A stretch of DNA of 61,842 nucleotides, taken from the NCBI GenBank assembly GCA_017525875.1, contig JAFXSG010000047.1, positions 1-61,842 of the forward strand, given 5' to 3'. How positions within the stretch are numbered: position 1 is the first letter of the stretch; each line of letters starts with the position of its first letter. Both the position numbers and the translations under genes were made by a program. The stretch comes from Clostridia bacterium (lineage in GTDB: Bacteria; Bacillota; Clostridia; Christensenellales; CAG-138). The notes under the pieces were generated by a model. The model was given only the letters and a program-made list of their open reading frames with translations, ran no database searches and was not told the DNA's origin. Of this stretch, positions 31,556 through 40,158 are shown one piece after another.

Positions 31556-34318
31556 TCAGTCCATCGCCATCACGGCGCGCATGATCAGGATCGCGTCGGA
31601 AGCGGTGATAACGCCGTCGCCGTCCATATCGCCGTTGATCGCGCCCTGGCCGCTCACGATCGTGATGCTCATTGCGTGGCGCATGGCGAGCAGCGCGTCC
31701 GCCGCGGTGACTTCACCGTCGAGGTCGATATCGCCGAGCAGGGTCACGGAGGGTCCGTTCTCCGTATATAGCGCGGTGACGGTCATATCCTCGGTGACGG
31801 CGGAGAAGTCCTTATCCCAGCCGGTGAAGGTGTAGCCCTCGTGCACAGGCGCGTCCGGTGCGGTCGCCGCCTGCCCGTTCTCGACGGTGACGGTGGAAAT
31901 GGTCTCATTTGTGAGGCCGTCCACGAAGGTGACGGTGTGAGTGACGGGCTGCGGGTCGTCCCCGCCGACGTATTTATAGAGATACAGATCCTTGCTGTCA
32001 CCCGGGGTGTACGGGCGGAAATCCGCTTGATAAATGCTGATGGTCCTGCTCGAGCCCTCAAGAGTGGTCGTGAGATAGAAGGTGCCGGCGGTCTCGTTCT
32101 TCATCGTGACGGTAAAGCCCTCGGTCGCCTCCTCGCCGACGGAGAAGCCGCCGGTGGAGTTCGTGCTGATCATGCAGTACACAGCCGCCGCTTCGTTGTA
32201 GAGCGAATAGCTGCCGTCCCCGCGGGTTGTCATTACCCAAACGACGGACTCGTCCGGGTCGACGACCGTATTGCCGGAGAGCGTCACGGCAGCAGCGATC
32301 ATGTGGCCCTTGTTGCACACGCTGCTCATCGCGCCGGTGTAATTGCCGTTCACGCCGTAGAGCACGTATTTGCCGTCCGTAACCTCATCGAGCGAGGTCA
32401 CGAGCACGTAATCGCCCTCGCCGGGATCCGGGGTCGCGGTCGGTTCCGGAGTGACGGTCGGGTCCGGAGTCTCACCGCCGCGCTTATAGAGGAACAGATC
32501 GTGCCAGTTCGAGGAATCGTAGGGACGGAAGTCGTTCTGGTAGATGCTGATCATCCTGCTCGAACCCGAGAGCGTTGTGGTCATGTAGTAGCTGCCTGCG
32601 GTGGGCGCCGCGGAGATCGTGTATCCGTAGTCCGCCTCATCGCCGAGGCTGAAGCCGCTCGTGCTGTTATCCGAGATCATGCAGTATTTGCCTGCCGCTT
32701 CGTTGTAGAGCGTGTAGACGCCGTTCGTTTCCTCCATGTGCCAAACGACGGAGCTGTCGGGCGAGACGATCGTGTTATCCGTCAAGGTCACTGCGGTCAG
32801 GCCCATGCGGCCGCCCGAAACGGTGTTGTTCATGGCACCCTTGTAGTTGCCGTTCACGCCGTAAAGCACGTAGTCGCCGGAAGTGACGTCGTCAAGCGAG
32901 GTCACGAGCGTGAACACCTCGCCATCGGGGGCTTCGGTGGGATCCGGGGTCGCCGTCGCTTCGGGGGTGGCGGTCGGGTCCGGCACAGCGGTCACGACGG
33001 GCTCCTCTCCCGGGACGTAGGTCGCGGTGGCGTAGGCGTAGGCGCCGTTTGCCGCAGTCCACGTGCCGCTCGTCCAGCCGGACTGGCCGGAGACGTAGTA
33101 CATTTTGAAGCCCGACGGCGCCTGAGCGTCCGAACTGCCCGCGATCATTATCTGAGTGCTGCCTTCCGCCTCGAAGGAGGGAGCCTGTCCCTCGAAATAC
33201 ATCGCGATGAGAGCGGGCACGTTGTGGAAGGCACGGCGCGCAAAGGTCTTACTGCCCGAGCCGATCGTTACGGAGGCAAGAGAAGTATCGTTATAGAAGG
33301 CGTATGAACCGATCTTCGTGACGCATGCGGGGATGGTGACGGAGGTCAGTCCGGAATTGTTTGCAAACGCCGCGCAGCCGATCGCGCCGACGGTGTAGCC
33401 GCCGAGTGTCTCGGGGACGGTCACGGCCGAAGCGCTGCCGCTGTATGAAGCGATGACGGCGCTGCCGTTTTCGACGTAGTAGCAGTAGTCTCCGTCGGTC
33501 AGGAGCGTGTAGTCAAAGCCGTTGTCGCTCGAACCGTAGACGAGCCTTGCGAACTCCGGATAGTCGATAAACACGTTCCTGTTGCCCTGCACGGAATAAA
33601 CGTATTCGTTCCTGGCGATCTCGAGGCTGTCGACGGGATCGAGCAGATTCCACTCGAGCAGGGTCTTGAAGGTGTCGTCCGCAACGGGAGCTGTGAGGTC
33701 CTCGCCCCAGCGGACGGCAACGTAGAAATAGATCCTCGCAAGATCGCCCTTGAACCCGTCCCTCGGTTCGAACAGATCGCCTGCGGGAAGGACGTAGTTC
33801 TGCGTGCCCGCGTTATCGTAAACGAGCTCCCTCAAAGCGGTGTCGATCCAGCCCGCGTCGTAGTTGCTGCGCGGGGAGTTGACGGTGCTCGATTCCGGAC
33901 GGATATGATGCAGGTCCGCGCCGGCGTTGGAATCGGTAAAAGTGCCCTTGGATTTGGGCCAGACGTGTTCTCGGTTATAGGTCGTTCCGCTGTCCCACGC
34001 GCCGTTTACGGACGCGCCGGAGTAGCAGAGCAGGATATTGCCGGGAACGGCCGGGTCGGCGTCCGAACCGGTGAACATATAGCGGATCTCGCTGTAGGTC
34101 GTGACGTGCGAATGGGTGTTCGTCATCAGGTTGGCAAGATCGGTCTTGAGCGTGTCCCCGCTCTCCGCGAGCAGTGCGGAAACGCTGTAGCCGTTGTCCG
34201 TGTAGTAGCTGTCATCAGCCCGGACGGGACCCTCGGCAGTGTTTGCCCTTGCCGCCGGCAGGACCGAAACGAGCATGATGATCGCGGCGAAAAGCGCCGC
34301 AAGCCTCTTTGTGATCAT
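31556..34318 (-). CDS. Secreted endonuclease I-family protein with LRR, duplicated module, InlB-like repeat and dockerin
   Basis: The 920-residue protein has a signal peptide (cleavage near ARA, residue 25) and then an endonuclease I (EndA-type) domain with NREHVWPKS (115-123) and DLHHIRPESS (135-144), the metal and catalytic His region. It continues with a BspA-like leucine-rich segment (about 290-370), Pro-Thr linkers (PDPTATPEATATPDPT), two copies of a roughly 140-residue module (about 443-588 and 605-745), an InlB-type repeat (GYTFTGWDKDF) and a C-terminal type I dockerin with DIDLDGEVTAADALLAM and DMDGDGVITASDAILIM calcium loops. It probably digests extracellular nucleic acid while docked to a cohesin. 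Confidence 0.9.
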   Translation of the reverse strand: MITKRLAALFAAIIMLVSVLPAARANTAEGPVRADDSYYTDNGYSVSALLAESGDTLKTDLANLMTNTHSHVTTYSEIRYMFTGSDADPAVPGNILLCYSGASVNGAWDSGTTYNREHVWPKSKGTFTDSNAGADLHHIRPESSTVNSPRSNYDAGWIDTALRELVYDNAGTQNYVLPAGDLFEPRDGFKGDLARIYFYVAVRWGEDLTAPVADDTFKTLLEWNLLDPVDSLEIARNEYVYSVQGNRNVFIDYPEFARLVYGSSDNGFDYTLLTDGDYCYYVENGSAVIASYSGSASAVTVPETLGGYTVGAIGCAAFANNSGLTSVTIPACVTKIGSYAFYNDTSLASVTIGSGSKTFARRAFHNVPALIAMYFEGQAPSFEAEGSTQIMIAGSSDAQAPSGFKMYYVSGQSGWTSGTWTAANGAYAYATATYVPGEEPVVTAVPDPTATPEATATPDPTEAPDGEVFTLVTSLDDVTSGDYVLYGVNGNYKGAMNNTVSGGRMGLTAVTLTDNTIVSPDSSVVWHMEETNGVYTLYNEAAGKYCMISDNSTSGFSLGDEADYGYTISAAPTAGSYYMTTTLSGSSRMISIYQNDFRPYDSSNWHDLFLYKRGGETPDPTVTPEPTATPDPGEGDYVLVTSLDEVTDGKYVLYGVNGNYTGAMSSVCNKGHMIAAAVTLSGNTVVDPDESVVWVMTTRGDGSYSLYNEAAAVYCMISTNSTGGFSVGEEATEGFTVTMKNETAGTFYLTTTLEGSSRTISIYQADFRPYTPGDSKDLYLYKYVGGDDPQPVTHTVTFVDGLTNETISTVTVENGQAATAPDAPVHEGYTFTGWDKDFSAVTEDMTVTALYTENGPSVTLLGDIDLDGEVTAADALLAMRHAMSITIVSGQGAINGDMDGDGVITASDAILIMRAVMAMD

Positions 34319-34349
34319 AGGAGCCTCCTCGTATAAAAATCCATCCTAT

Positions 34350-34378
34350 ATTATATCGGAATCCGCCCGCATTTTCAA
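34350..34378 (-). promoter_or_regulatory. Promoter of the dockerin nuclease gene
   Basis: On the minus strand TTGAAA (34378-34373) and TATAAT (34355-34350) have a 17-base spacer. Confidence 0.8.
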
Positions 34379-34436
34379 TAAGGATCCGACTTTTTGCATG
34401 TTTTTGCCCCTGTCTGCGCAAAAAAGAATACCGCAC

Positions 34437-34465
34437 TTGACAAAGCCCGGTGTTTGCTATATTAT
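34437..34465 (+). promoter_or_regulatory. yajC promoter
   Basis: TTGACA (34437-34442) and TATTAT (34460-34465) have a 17-base spacer. Confidence 0.75.
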
Positions 34466-34514
34466 GTATTTGAGAAAAATCGGCTGAAAAGCCTCAATAA
34501 GAAAGGTAAAATCA

Positions 34515-34889
34515 ATGCACAGCAATCTCATCCTCTCCATGAGCGAGGAAACCGCGACCGGTATCGGCAATTTCTTCTCCCAGTGGGGCCTTATCATCAT
34601 CATGTTCGCTGCGCTTGCTGCAATGTTCATCTTCTCCTCCCGCAGCAATAAAAAGCGCCAGCAGAAGTATCAGGATATGCTCGACAGCCTCAAGCCCGGC
34701 AGCCGCGTCCGCACCATCGGCGGCATCTACGGCACCGTCACCAGCGTGAAGGGCGACGTGGTGTTCGTCTCCGTCGGTCCCGACAAGGCCCGCCTCGTCT
34801 TCTCCAAGCAGGCGATCGCCAGCATTGAGGACGCGCCGGTCGAAGCCACCATCGACGGCGACATCGTGGACGCGAACCAGAACAAATAA
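34515..34889 (+). CDS. yajC: Preprotein translocase accessory subunit YajC
   Basis: YajC (124 residues) is a single-span membrane protein that joins SecDF near the Sec channel. The membrane helix is at about 24-42 (QWGLIIIMFAALAAMFIF), and the conserved SLKPGSRVRTIGGIYGTVTSV follows. In many Clostridia yajC opens a block leading to DUF3792, secDF, recJ, apt and relA; here it has its own terminator at 34943. A TIR/IMPase pair on the other strand separates it from the rest of the block. ATG follows AAAGG. Confidence 0.93.
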   Translation: MHSNLILSMSEETATGIGNFFSQWGLIIIMFAALAAMFIFSSRSNKKRQQKYQDMLDSLKPGSRVRTIGGIYGTVTSVKGDVVFVSVGPDKARLVFSKQAIASIEDAPVEATIDGDIVDANQNK

Positions 34890-34942
34890 CGCATCCGTCG
34901 GTCAAGCGCTGGTTTCAGCAGGAGTCAAACTCATAAAAATTC

Positions 34943-34976
34943 GATCCGGGGATATCGGTTATCCCCGGATCATTTT
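34943..34976. terminator. Bidirectional terminator after yajC
   Basis: GATCCGGGGATA-TCGG-TTATCCCCGGATC is a 12-bp stem followed by ATTTTTG on the plus strand and GAATTTTTATG on the minus strand, serving yajC and the IMPase gene. Confidence 0.85.
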
Positions 34977-35037
34977 TGTTATTGTCGTTGAGAGCGGAGC
35001 ATTTGTTTATGCTGATATGCCGAAGTTGCTTCTGCCG

Positions 35038-35835
35038 TTATTCCGCCGCTGCCTGAGATCCTTCCGTCGGATCCAGACTGCATGCCTGCATGAGTTCCTC
35101 CGAGGAATACACGGCAACGGTCATGTTTGCCCCTGTATACGGCTTTCCGAAGACGTCGGCAACCACCAGCCCTGCCTCCCTGCAAAGGAGAATGCCCGGC
35201 ATGATGTCCCACGGGTTGGCGGTAAACGTAACGTTTCCGTCTAACCTGCCCATGGCACAGTACGCAAAGTCCACGCTGGCCGCCCCGATCATGCGGATGC
35301 GTTCTACACGAGGCGCAATATGACGCATGGCTGCATATTCAAGCTCCATCCGTTCCGGATCTGCATGCATGAAATCCCCGAAGCTTATTATGGACTTCTC
35401 CGGCGGACGGACGATCGGTCCGATCCTGCGTCCGTTGCATAGTGCGCCATGACCGCGGATCGCCGTAAAGCATTCGTCGCGGCCGGGAAGATAGATCACT
35501 GCAAACTGCGTCTCCCCGTTATCAAAGAGAGCGCACTGGATCCCGAATATATCGATGCCGTTTGCATAGTTGCAGGTGCCATCGATGGGATCGATTATCC
35601 AGACGCGGCCGGTCTTTTCCGTATCGGGATTGTATTCCTCGCTCAGGAACACCGCATCCGTCTCCAGAGTCAGGATCTCGCGCATAAGCCGCTGCTCCAA
35701 TTGATAATCCAGATCTGTCACAACGTCGTAGGTGGATTTTTCGTATGTCCGCCGGGCTTTTTGTTCCGATATTTCGGCATAGGCCTGCCGCATGCACTTT
35801 ACTGTCTGCGTCAGCAGTTCATGATTGCTTTTCAT
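35038..35835 (-). CDS. Inositol monophosphatase-family phosphatase, partner of the TIR gene
   Basis: The 265-residue protein is a Mg-dependent phosphatase of the IMPase/FBPase/CysQ superfamily. Metal-site motifs are present: FLSEEYNPD (Glu near 68), WIIDPIDGTCNYANG (about 79-93) and the late NPWDIMPG (about 213-220). Members dephosphorylate inositol phosphate, NADP, 3'-phosphoadenosine nucleotides or sugar phosphates; the substrate here is unknown. ATG 35835 follows GGAGGA. The gene starts 1 base after the TIR gene stop, so the two are translationally coupled. The pair lies against the direction of the surrounding conserved block. Confidence 0.88.
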   Translation of the reverse strand: MKSNHELLTQTVKCMRQAYAEISEQKARRTYEKSTYDVVTDLDYQLEQRLMREILTLETDAVFLSEEYNPDTEKTGRVWIIDPIDGTCNYANGIDIFGIQCALFDNGETQFAVIYLPGRDECFTAIRGHGALCNGRRIGPIVRPPEKSIISFGDFMHADPERMELEYAAMRHIAPRVERIRMIGAASVDFAYCAMGRLDGNVTFTANPWDIMPGILLCREAGLVVADVFGKPYTGANMTVAVYSSEELMQACSLDPTEGSQAAAE

Positions 35836-35836
35836 A

Positions 35837-36946
35837 TTATTCCTCCGTTCGGAACAGATCGATCCTCTTTGTCCCGGAATCATTCAAAATGGTCTCATAG
35901 ACCGCTTCATAATACTCGAACAGGGATTCGCCTTCTGCATCCGCGTGCCTGAAGATGAAGCAGGGACATTTTGCTCCCGGATATTGGAATGAATAGTTCT
36001 GGACGATGACATACGCTTCTTCAGCTGTGTAAATAAAAATCAGGTTTTCCCTCGGGATCTGATCATAGGTGTAAGTCCTGAGGCATTTGTTTATCACGGA
36101 CTTGTCCGTGAATTTGCTCTGCAGTTCCGCCTTGATCATATCGAAAGACGCATAGATCTGCTGCGAAGTATCCTTCCGTTCCTCTTCGCTTCGGATCTTC
36201 ACGTTTTTTCCTTCGGGATCCAGAAAGAGCATCTCGAAAACCGTTCCCCGCCTGATCCCGCGAATCAGGTTGTTGCAGCCGTCGGTCAGGGAAAAAGTCC
36301 AGTTGGAGATGCCCATGCACTTGATCAGGGTCGCTTTGCGGATCAGCTTTTTCAGATCCAGATTCTCCACCTTTTTATCAAGGGCGCCCAGGCTTCTTCC
36401 GTTAAGGATCGCCACAGTCTCGCCCGAAAGAGCTGTTTCCCTGGAGAAATCCAATCGGTCTTTCACCCAGTCAAGCACGCTTTCGAGCACTTCCTCCTCA
36501 GTATCCGGTGTTGCAACATAAAAGCTGTCCCGATTGCTGAAAAGCGGATGGATGGTCTCCGGAGAGGGGGTGACTATCCTGTTACCGTTGTCTGAGAAAT
36601 AGATCAGCGCCGCGTCGTTGACGGAGGTCATAGTGCTGTCCGATTGAGCAAGCGCCAGGAAAGAATCCAGCTCAACGAATAAATGGTAGTTCTTAAGATA
36701 ATCCATTTCTCCGCTTTCGCGGCGGTACAGCTTATCGTTGCAAACCAGCAAAAGCAGCCGGGACTGCATGATCTTGACGAAGTTTGCCTTGTACGCACTG
36801 CTGTCGCTGTTTTCGGAAAAGAGGAAGCATTTAATGCCCTGATCTTTCAGATAGTTATATACTCTCCTTGCTTGTTCAAGATCGCCATCCTCTCCTGACG
36901 ATCCGTGGAAGGCGATAAATACATCATACTGTTTATTGATGATCAT
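35837..36946 (-). CDS. TIR-domain protein with DUF5919-like C-terminal domain
   Basis: The 369-residue protein starts with a TIR-like domain (about 6-130): KQYDVFIAFHGSSGEDGDLE, a RRVYNYLKDQGIKCFLFSE strand-helix unit, and NYHLFVELDSFLAL, whose Glu92 is in the place of the NADase catalytic Glu. The C-terminal half (about 215-365) has MGISNWTFSLTDGCNNLIRGI, VFEMLFLDPEGKNVKIRSEEE and ENLIFIYTAEEAYVIVQNYS, recalling PLD-fold/DUF5919-like domains at the end of other sensors. Bacterial TIR domains hydrolyse or cyclise NAD in defence. ATG 36946 follows AGGAGAG; an in-frame upstream start is before the promoter. The gene is more A+T-rich by eye than its neighbours. Confidence 0.78.
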   Translation of the reverse strand: MIINKQYDVFIAFHGSSGEDGDLEQARRVYNYLKDQGIKCFLFSENSDSSAYKANFVKIMQSRLLLLVCNDKLYRRESGEMDYLKNYHLFVELDSFLALAQSDSTMTSVNDAALIYFSDNGNRIVTPSPETIHPLFSNRDSFYVATPDTEEEVLESVLDWVKDRLDFSRETALSGETVAILNGRSLGALDKKVENLDLKKLIRKATLIKCMGISNWTFSLTDGCNNLIRGIRRGTVFEMLFLDPEGKNVKIRSEEERKDTSQQIYASFDMIKAELQSKFTDKSVINKCLRTYTYDQIPRENLIFIYTAEEAYVIVQNYSFQYPGAKCPCFIFRHADAEGESLFEYYEAVYETILNDSGTKRIDLFRTEE

Positions 36947-36970
36947 ACCGAATCTCTCCTGCGAGGCTGC

Positions 36971-36984
36971 CGAGCATATGCTCG
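36971..36984. promoter_or_regulatory. 14-bp perfect palindrome in the TIR leader
   Basis: CGAGCATATGCTCG lies about 8 bases downstream of the predicted transcription start and 25 bases before the TIR start codon. It may be an operator or a leader hairpin. Confidence 0.5.
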
Positions 36985-36998
36985 ATTTAAACAGATTA

Positions 36999-37027
36999 AT
37001 TTTAGCATAAGCATTGGAATAACGCAA
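36999..37027 (-). promoter_or_regulatory. TIR-IMPase operon promoter
   Basis: On the minus strand TTGCGT (37027-37022) and TAAAAT (37004-36999) have a 17-base spacer. Confidence 0.65.
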
Positions 37028-37072
37028 GCTGAAGCCGGCTCGGATCGTATGCTTTTGAGAATATTTCCCTGC

Positions 37073-37115
37073 CGCTTCTATCCGGGCGGATGGTCTTATA
37101 GAAGCCGCTTTTTTG
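37073..37115 (+). terminator. Orphan plus-strand terminator-like hairpin
   Basis: GCTTCTAT and ATAGAAGC pair, followed by CGCTTTTTTG on the plus strand. No plus-strand gene ends upstream of it closer than yajC at 34889, so it may be a relic of the block before the TIR/IMPase pair arrived, or an attenuator for the next gene. Confidence 0.45.
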
Positions 37116-37192
37116 TTTGCCGGGTGAAAAAGTTCATACTGCCCGCATAGAATAAAGCAGTATCGGTCATACCGTTCAAAGGAGAAGAGAAT

Positions 37193-37588
37193 ATGAGCTC
37201 AGCAACAAAAAAGCCCGAAGGCGCGAGGCCTGTAAGTTCGGCCGTCCGCGGGGTCGCCGCCGCATTCATACTCAGCCTGGTTCTGACCGCGCTTGCGGCG
37301 CTGCTGCTGCAAAAGCAGGTGATCCCCGTCTCCGCGGTGCGCATAGTGAACCCGGTGATAAAGTCCCTTTCGGCGCTTGCAGCGGGGTTCTTCGGCACGG
37401 CGCGCACAGGCTCCCGCCGCTGGCTTTTCGGCGCAGCCGCCGCAATCGTTTACATAGTCGTGACGACGGTCGTATTCGGGCTGCTTGCCGGAGGGATCCA
37501 TATCGGGAGCGGAAATCTCGCGGATCTCGCGATGTGCGGTTTCGCGGGCTGCGTCGGCGGGATGCTGCGGAGCCTGCGGGCGGAGTGA
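37193..37588 (+). CDS. TIGR04086 (DUF3792) family membrane protein
   Basis: The 131-residue protein has four predicted membrane helices (about 18-40, 50-67, 76-98 and 103-122), with Gly/Ala-rich segments (AALLLQKQVIPVSAVRIVNP, SALAAGFFGTARTGSRRWLFG). This matches the small membrane family commonly found beside yajC in Clostridia; its function is unknown. ATG follows AAAGGAG. It precedes recJ by 138 bases. Confidence 0.75.
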   Translation: MSSATKKPEGARPVSSAVRGVAAAFILSLVLTALAALLLQKQVIPVSAVRIVNPVIKSLSALAAGFFGTARTGSRRWLFGAAAAIVYIVVTTVVFGLLAGGIHIGSGNLADLAMCGFAGCVGGMLRSLRAE

Positions 37589-37617
37589 TACGGCCTTCAA
37601 GTTATATTATTGCGCTA

Positions 37618-37646
37618 TTGAACTCAATGATGAATTGTTGTATAAT
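37618..37646 (+). promoter_or_regulatory. recJ operon promoter
   Basis: TTGAAC (37618-37623) and TATAAT (37641-37646) have a 17-base spacer, leaving a leader of about 75 bases. Confidence 0.75.
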
Positions 37647-37726
37647 TTACAATGTATATATGTGGTGTTTGATGCCGAAGTATGCCCTGATCGACGTTTC
37701 GGCACGCACGATGAAGGAGAAGGAGC

Positions 37727-40144
37727 TTGGTAATTTACCGAAAATCCGAGTTTTACACGAGCGAACAGGAAGGTCCCGGCGTGCCCGGGGTCTCTCCCCT
37801 GCTTGCGCGCGCCCTCCGCGCCCGCGGAGCCGTGACGCCGGAGGAGATCGCCCGTTTCCTCTCCCCCTCGAAAGCTGATTTTCACGATCCGTACCTTCTT
37901 CCCGATATGGACAAGGCCGTTGCCCGCATCCGCACGGCGCTCGAGGCGCACGAGCGGATCTGCGTATTCGGCGATTACGACGTGGACGGCATCTGCGCGA
38001 CCGCGATGCTGACCGATTATTTCCGTTCCGTCGGCGCCGATATCGGCTATCACATCCCTTCGAGGAGCGAAGAGGGCTACGGCATGACCGGCCCCGCCAT
38101 CGAAAAGCTTGCCCGGGAGGGAGTTCAGCTGATCATCACTGTCGACAACGGCATTTCCGCCGCGAATGAGATCCGCCGCTGTGCGGAGCTCGGCATGGAC
38201 GTCATCGTGACGGATCACCATATCCCGCCCGACGCCGTTCCCGTTTGCTGCGCGGTCGTATGCCACACCGTGGCAGAAAGCCGCTACCCGAGTTCCATCC
38301 TCTGCGGCGCCGGGACGGCGTTCAAGCTGCTGCACGCGCTTGCCGGGCTCGATACCGCGATGAAATACGTTTCCCTCGCGGGGCTTGCGAGCGTTGCTGA
38401 TGTGGTGCCCCTTCTCGATGAGAACCGTATCCTCGTCAAGCTCGGCCTTGCGGCCATCAACGAGGGCAGGTGCCCCATGGGCTTCACACGGCTGCTCGAG
38501 AGCATTCCCACCGTCAAAAAGCCTTACAACGCCTGCAATCTGGGCTTTGCCGTCGCGCCGAGGCTCAACGCCTCCGGCCGCATGAGCGACGCGTCCGTAG
38601 CGGTCGATCTGTTCCTTTCGGACGATCCGGCGGAGATCGACGCCTGCATTGCGGAGCTTAACCGCCTCAACGAACTGCGCCAGCAGGACGAGGCGAATAT
38701 CCTGAACGACGCGCTCAGCCTGCTTGCAGGCAGGGATCTTTCGGACACCCGCGCCATCGTGCTGATGAAGCGCGAATGGAACGGAGGCGTCATCGGCATC
38801 GCCGCTTCCCGCATCCTCGAAATGTTCCACCGTCCGACGGTCCTCTTCTGCGAGGCGAACGGCGTTTTGAAGGGCTCCGCCCGCTCCGTCGACGGCATCA
38901 ATATCCACGAAGCGCTGAGCGCCGTTTCAGACTGCTTCCTGCGCTTCGGCGGGCACGCGAAGGCCGCCGGGATCACGATGGAGATTGACCGCTTTGATGA
39001 GTTCGCCGAAAGGCTGAACGCCCATCTGAAGGCCAATTTCCCGGATTCCGCGTTCGCCGCCTGCAAGGAATACGAGTTCGAGATCCCGCTCGACATGGTG
39101 AACGGCGACCTTATTAACGAATTCTCGCGGCTCGCTCCGTTCGGTGAGAGCAATCCCTCCCCGGTCTTCCGTTCCCGCGGAGTGGAGCTCTGCCGCCTTA
39201 GGCGGTTCGGCAACGACGCGCAGCACACCCGCATGGAGGCGCACGCCGGGAATACGAGCATGGAGGCCGTGTGGTTCTGTTCCGCGCCGTACTTCAAAAA
39301 CCTGCTCGCCGCTGACAGGGCGGATATCCTGTTCTCCCCCGCCGTGAACCGCTGGTGCGGCTCGGAGGGCATTCAGCTCCGCCTCAAATGGGCGCAGCCC
39401 GAATACCCGTCCGATATCCCCGCATTTATAGAAGCGGGCATGTGGAATTTCTGCGACGCGCTCGTTGAAAACTCCTGCTATATCTCAGACCGCGTGCATG
39501 AGCTCACCGAGCTCCGTTCCGATCTCAAAACCGTTTTCTCCCAAAGGCTCTCGGGCGTGCTCGTGCTGGCGTTTTCGCCGGAAGGCGCGGAGCGCGCTCT
39601 CCGCGAAGTCATTTCAAGCGGGCTGAACGTGGACGTGCTCTTCGGCTGCCCGGCGGAATCCCCCGTCTGCGACAACGCGCTGCTCATCGCGCCGAAGATC
39701 GGCTCACTGCCCGCGTCGGGCTACCGCACGGTCGTGTTCTATGACCGGCCTCCCCTTCCCGGCGCCGCGAGCGCGATCGCCGAAAGGATGCGCGGCGCGG
39801 AGCTGTTCACCTGCGCGGGGTCTTGCTCCGAGCGCGCGTTTTCGGACGTCGCCTTCTGCTTCTCCGTGGAGAGGAGCTTCATGGGCGACTGCTACCGCTG
39901 CACGATCAGCTCGCTGAACGAGAGCGACTGCGCCTTTGAAGAGCTCGCCGCCCGCCTCGCGCTCCGAAACAAAGTGCCCAAGTACTGCGCAAGGTTCGCA
40001 CTGCGCGTGTTTATCGACCTTGGCTTTATTGCATATAATGACAGGGGCTCGCTCAGCATAGGAAAGATCGAGCCTGCAAACCTCACGGAGAGCCCGCTTT
40101 TCAGCGCGGTGATCCGGATGCGTTCACTTAAATTCGATCAATAA
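37727..40144 (+). CDS. recJ: Single-stranded-DNA-specific exonuclease RecJ
   Basis: RecJ (805 residues) degrades single-stranded DNA 5' to 3' in recombination and repair. The DHH phosphoesterase motifs FGDYDVDGICATAML (about 81-95) and VIVTDHHIPPDAV (DHH near 163) are intact, followed by DHHA1 (GGVIGIAASRI, SARSVDGINIHEAL, FGGHAKAAGIT) and an OB domain. The TTG start at 37727 is inferred: AAGGAG (37714-37719) is 7 bases upstream and no ATG or GTG fits. The C-terminal 230 residues are an extra domain found in longer Firmicute RecJs. It heads recJ-apt-relA-dtd. Confidence 0.93.
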   Translation: MVIYRKSEFYTSEQEGPGVPGVSPLLARALRARGAVTPEEIARFLSPSKADFHDPYLLPDMDKAVARIRTALEAHERICVFGDYDVDGICATAMLTDYFRSVGADIGYHIPSRSEEGYGMTGPAIEKLAREGVQLIITVDNGISAANEIRRCAELGMDVIVTDHHIPPDAVPVCCAVVCHTVAESRYPSSILCGAGTAFKLLHALAGLDTAMKYVSLAGLASVADVVPLLDENRILVKLGLAAINEGRCPMGFTRLLESIPTVKKPYNACNLGFAVAPRLNASGRMSDASVAVDLFLSDDPAEIDACIAELNRLNELRQQDEANILNDALSLLAGRDLSDTRAIVLMKREWNGGVIGIAASRILEMFHRPTVLFCEANGVLKGSARSVDGINIHEALSAVSDCFLRFGGHAKAAGITMEIDRFDEFAERLNAHLKANFPDSAFAACKEYEFEIPLDMVNGDLINEFSRLAPFGESNPSPVFRSRGVELCRLRRFGNDAQHTRMEAHAGNTSMEAVWFCSAPYFKNLLAADRADILFSPAVNRWCGSEGIQLRLKWAQPEYPSDIPAFIEAGMWNFCDALVENSCYISDRVHELTELRSDLKTVFSQRLSGVLVLAFSPEGAERALREVISSGLNVDVLFGCPAESPVCDNALLIAPKIGSLPASGYRTVVFYDRPPLPGAASAIAERMRGAELFTCAGSCSERAFSDVAFCFSVERSFMGDCYRCTISSLNESDCAFEELAARLALRNKVPKYCARFALRVFIDLGFIAYNDRGSLSIGKIEPANLTESPLFSAVIRMRSLKFDQ

Positions 40145-40158
40145 CGGAGGATAAAACC

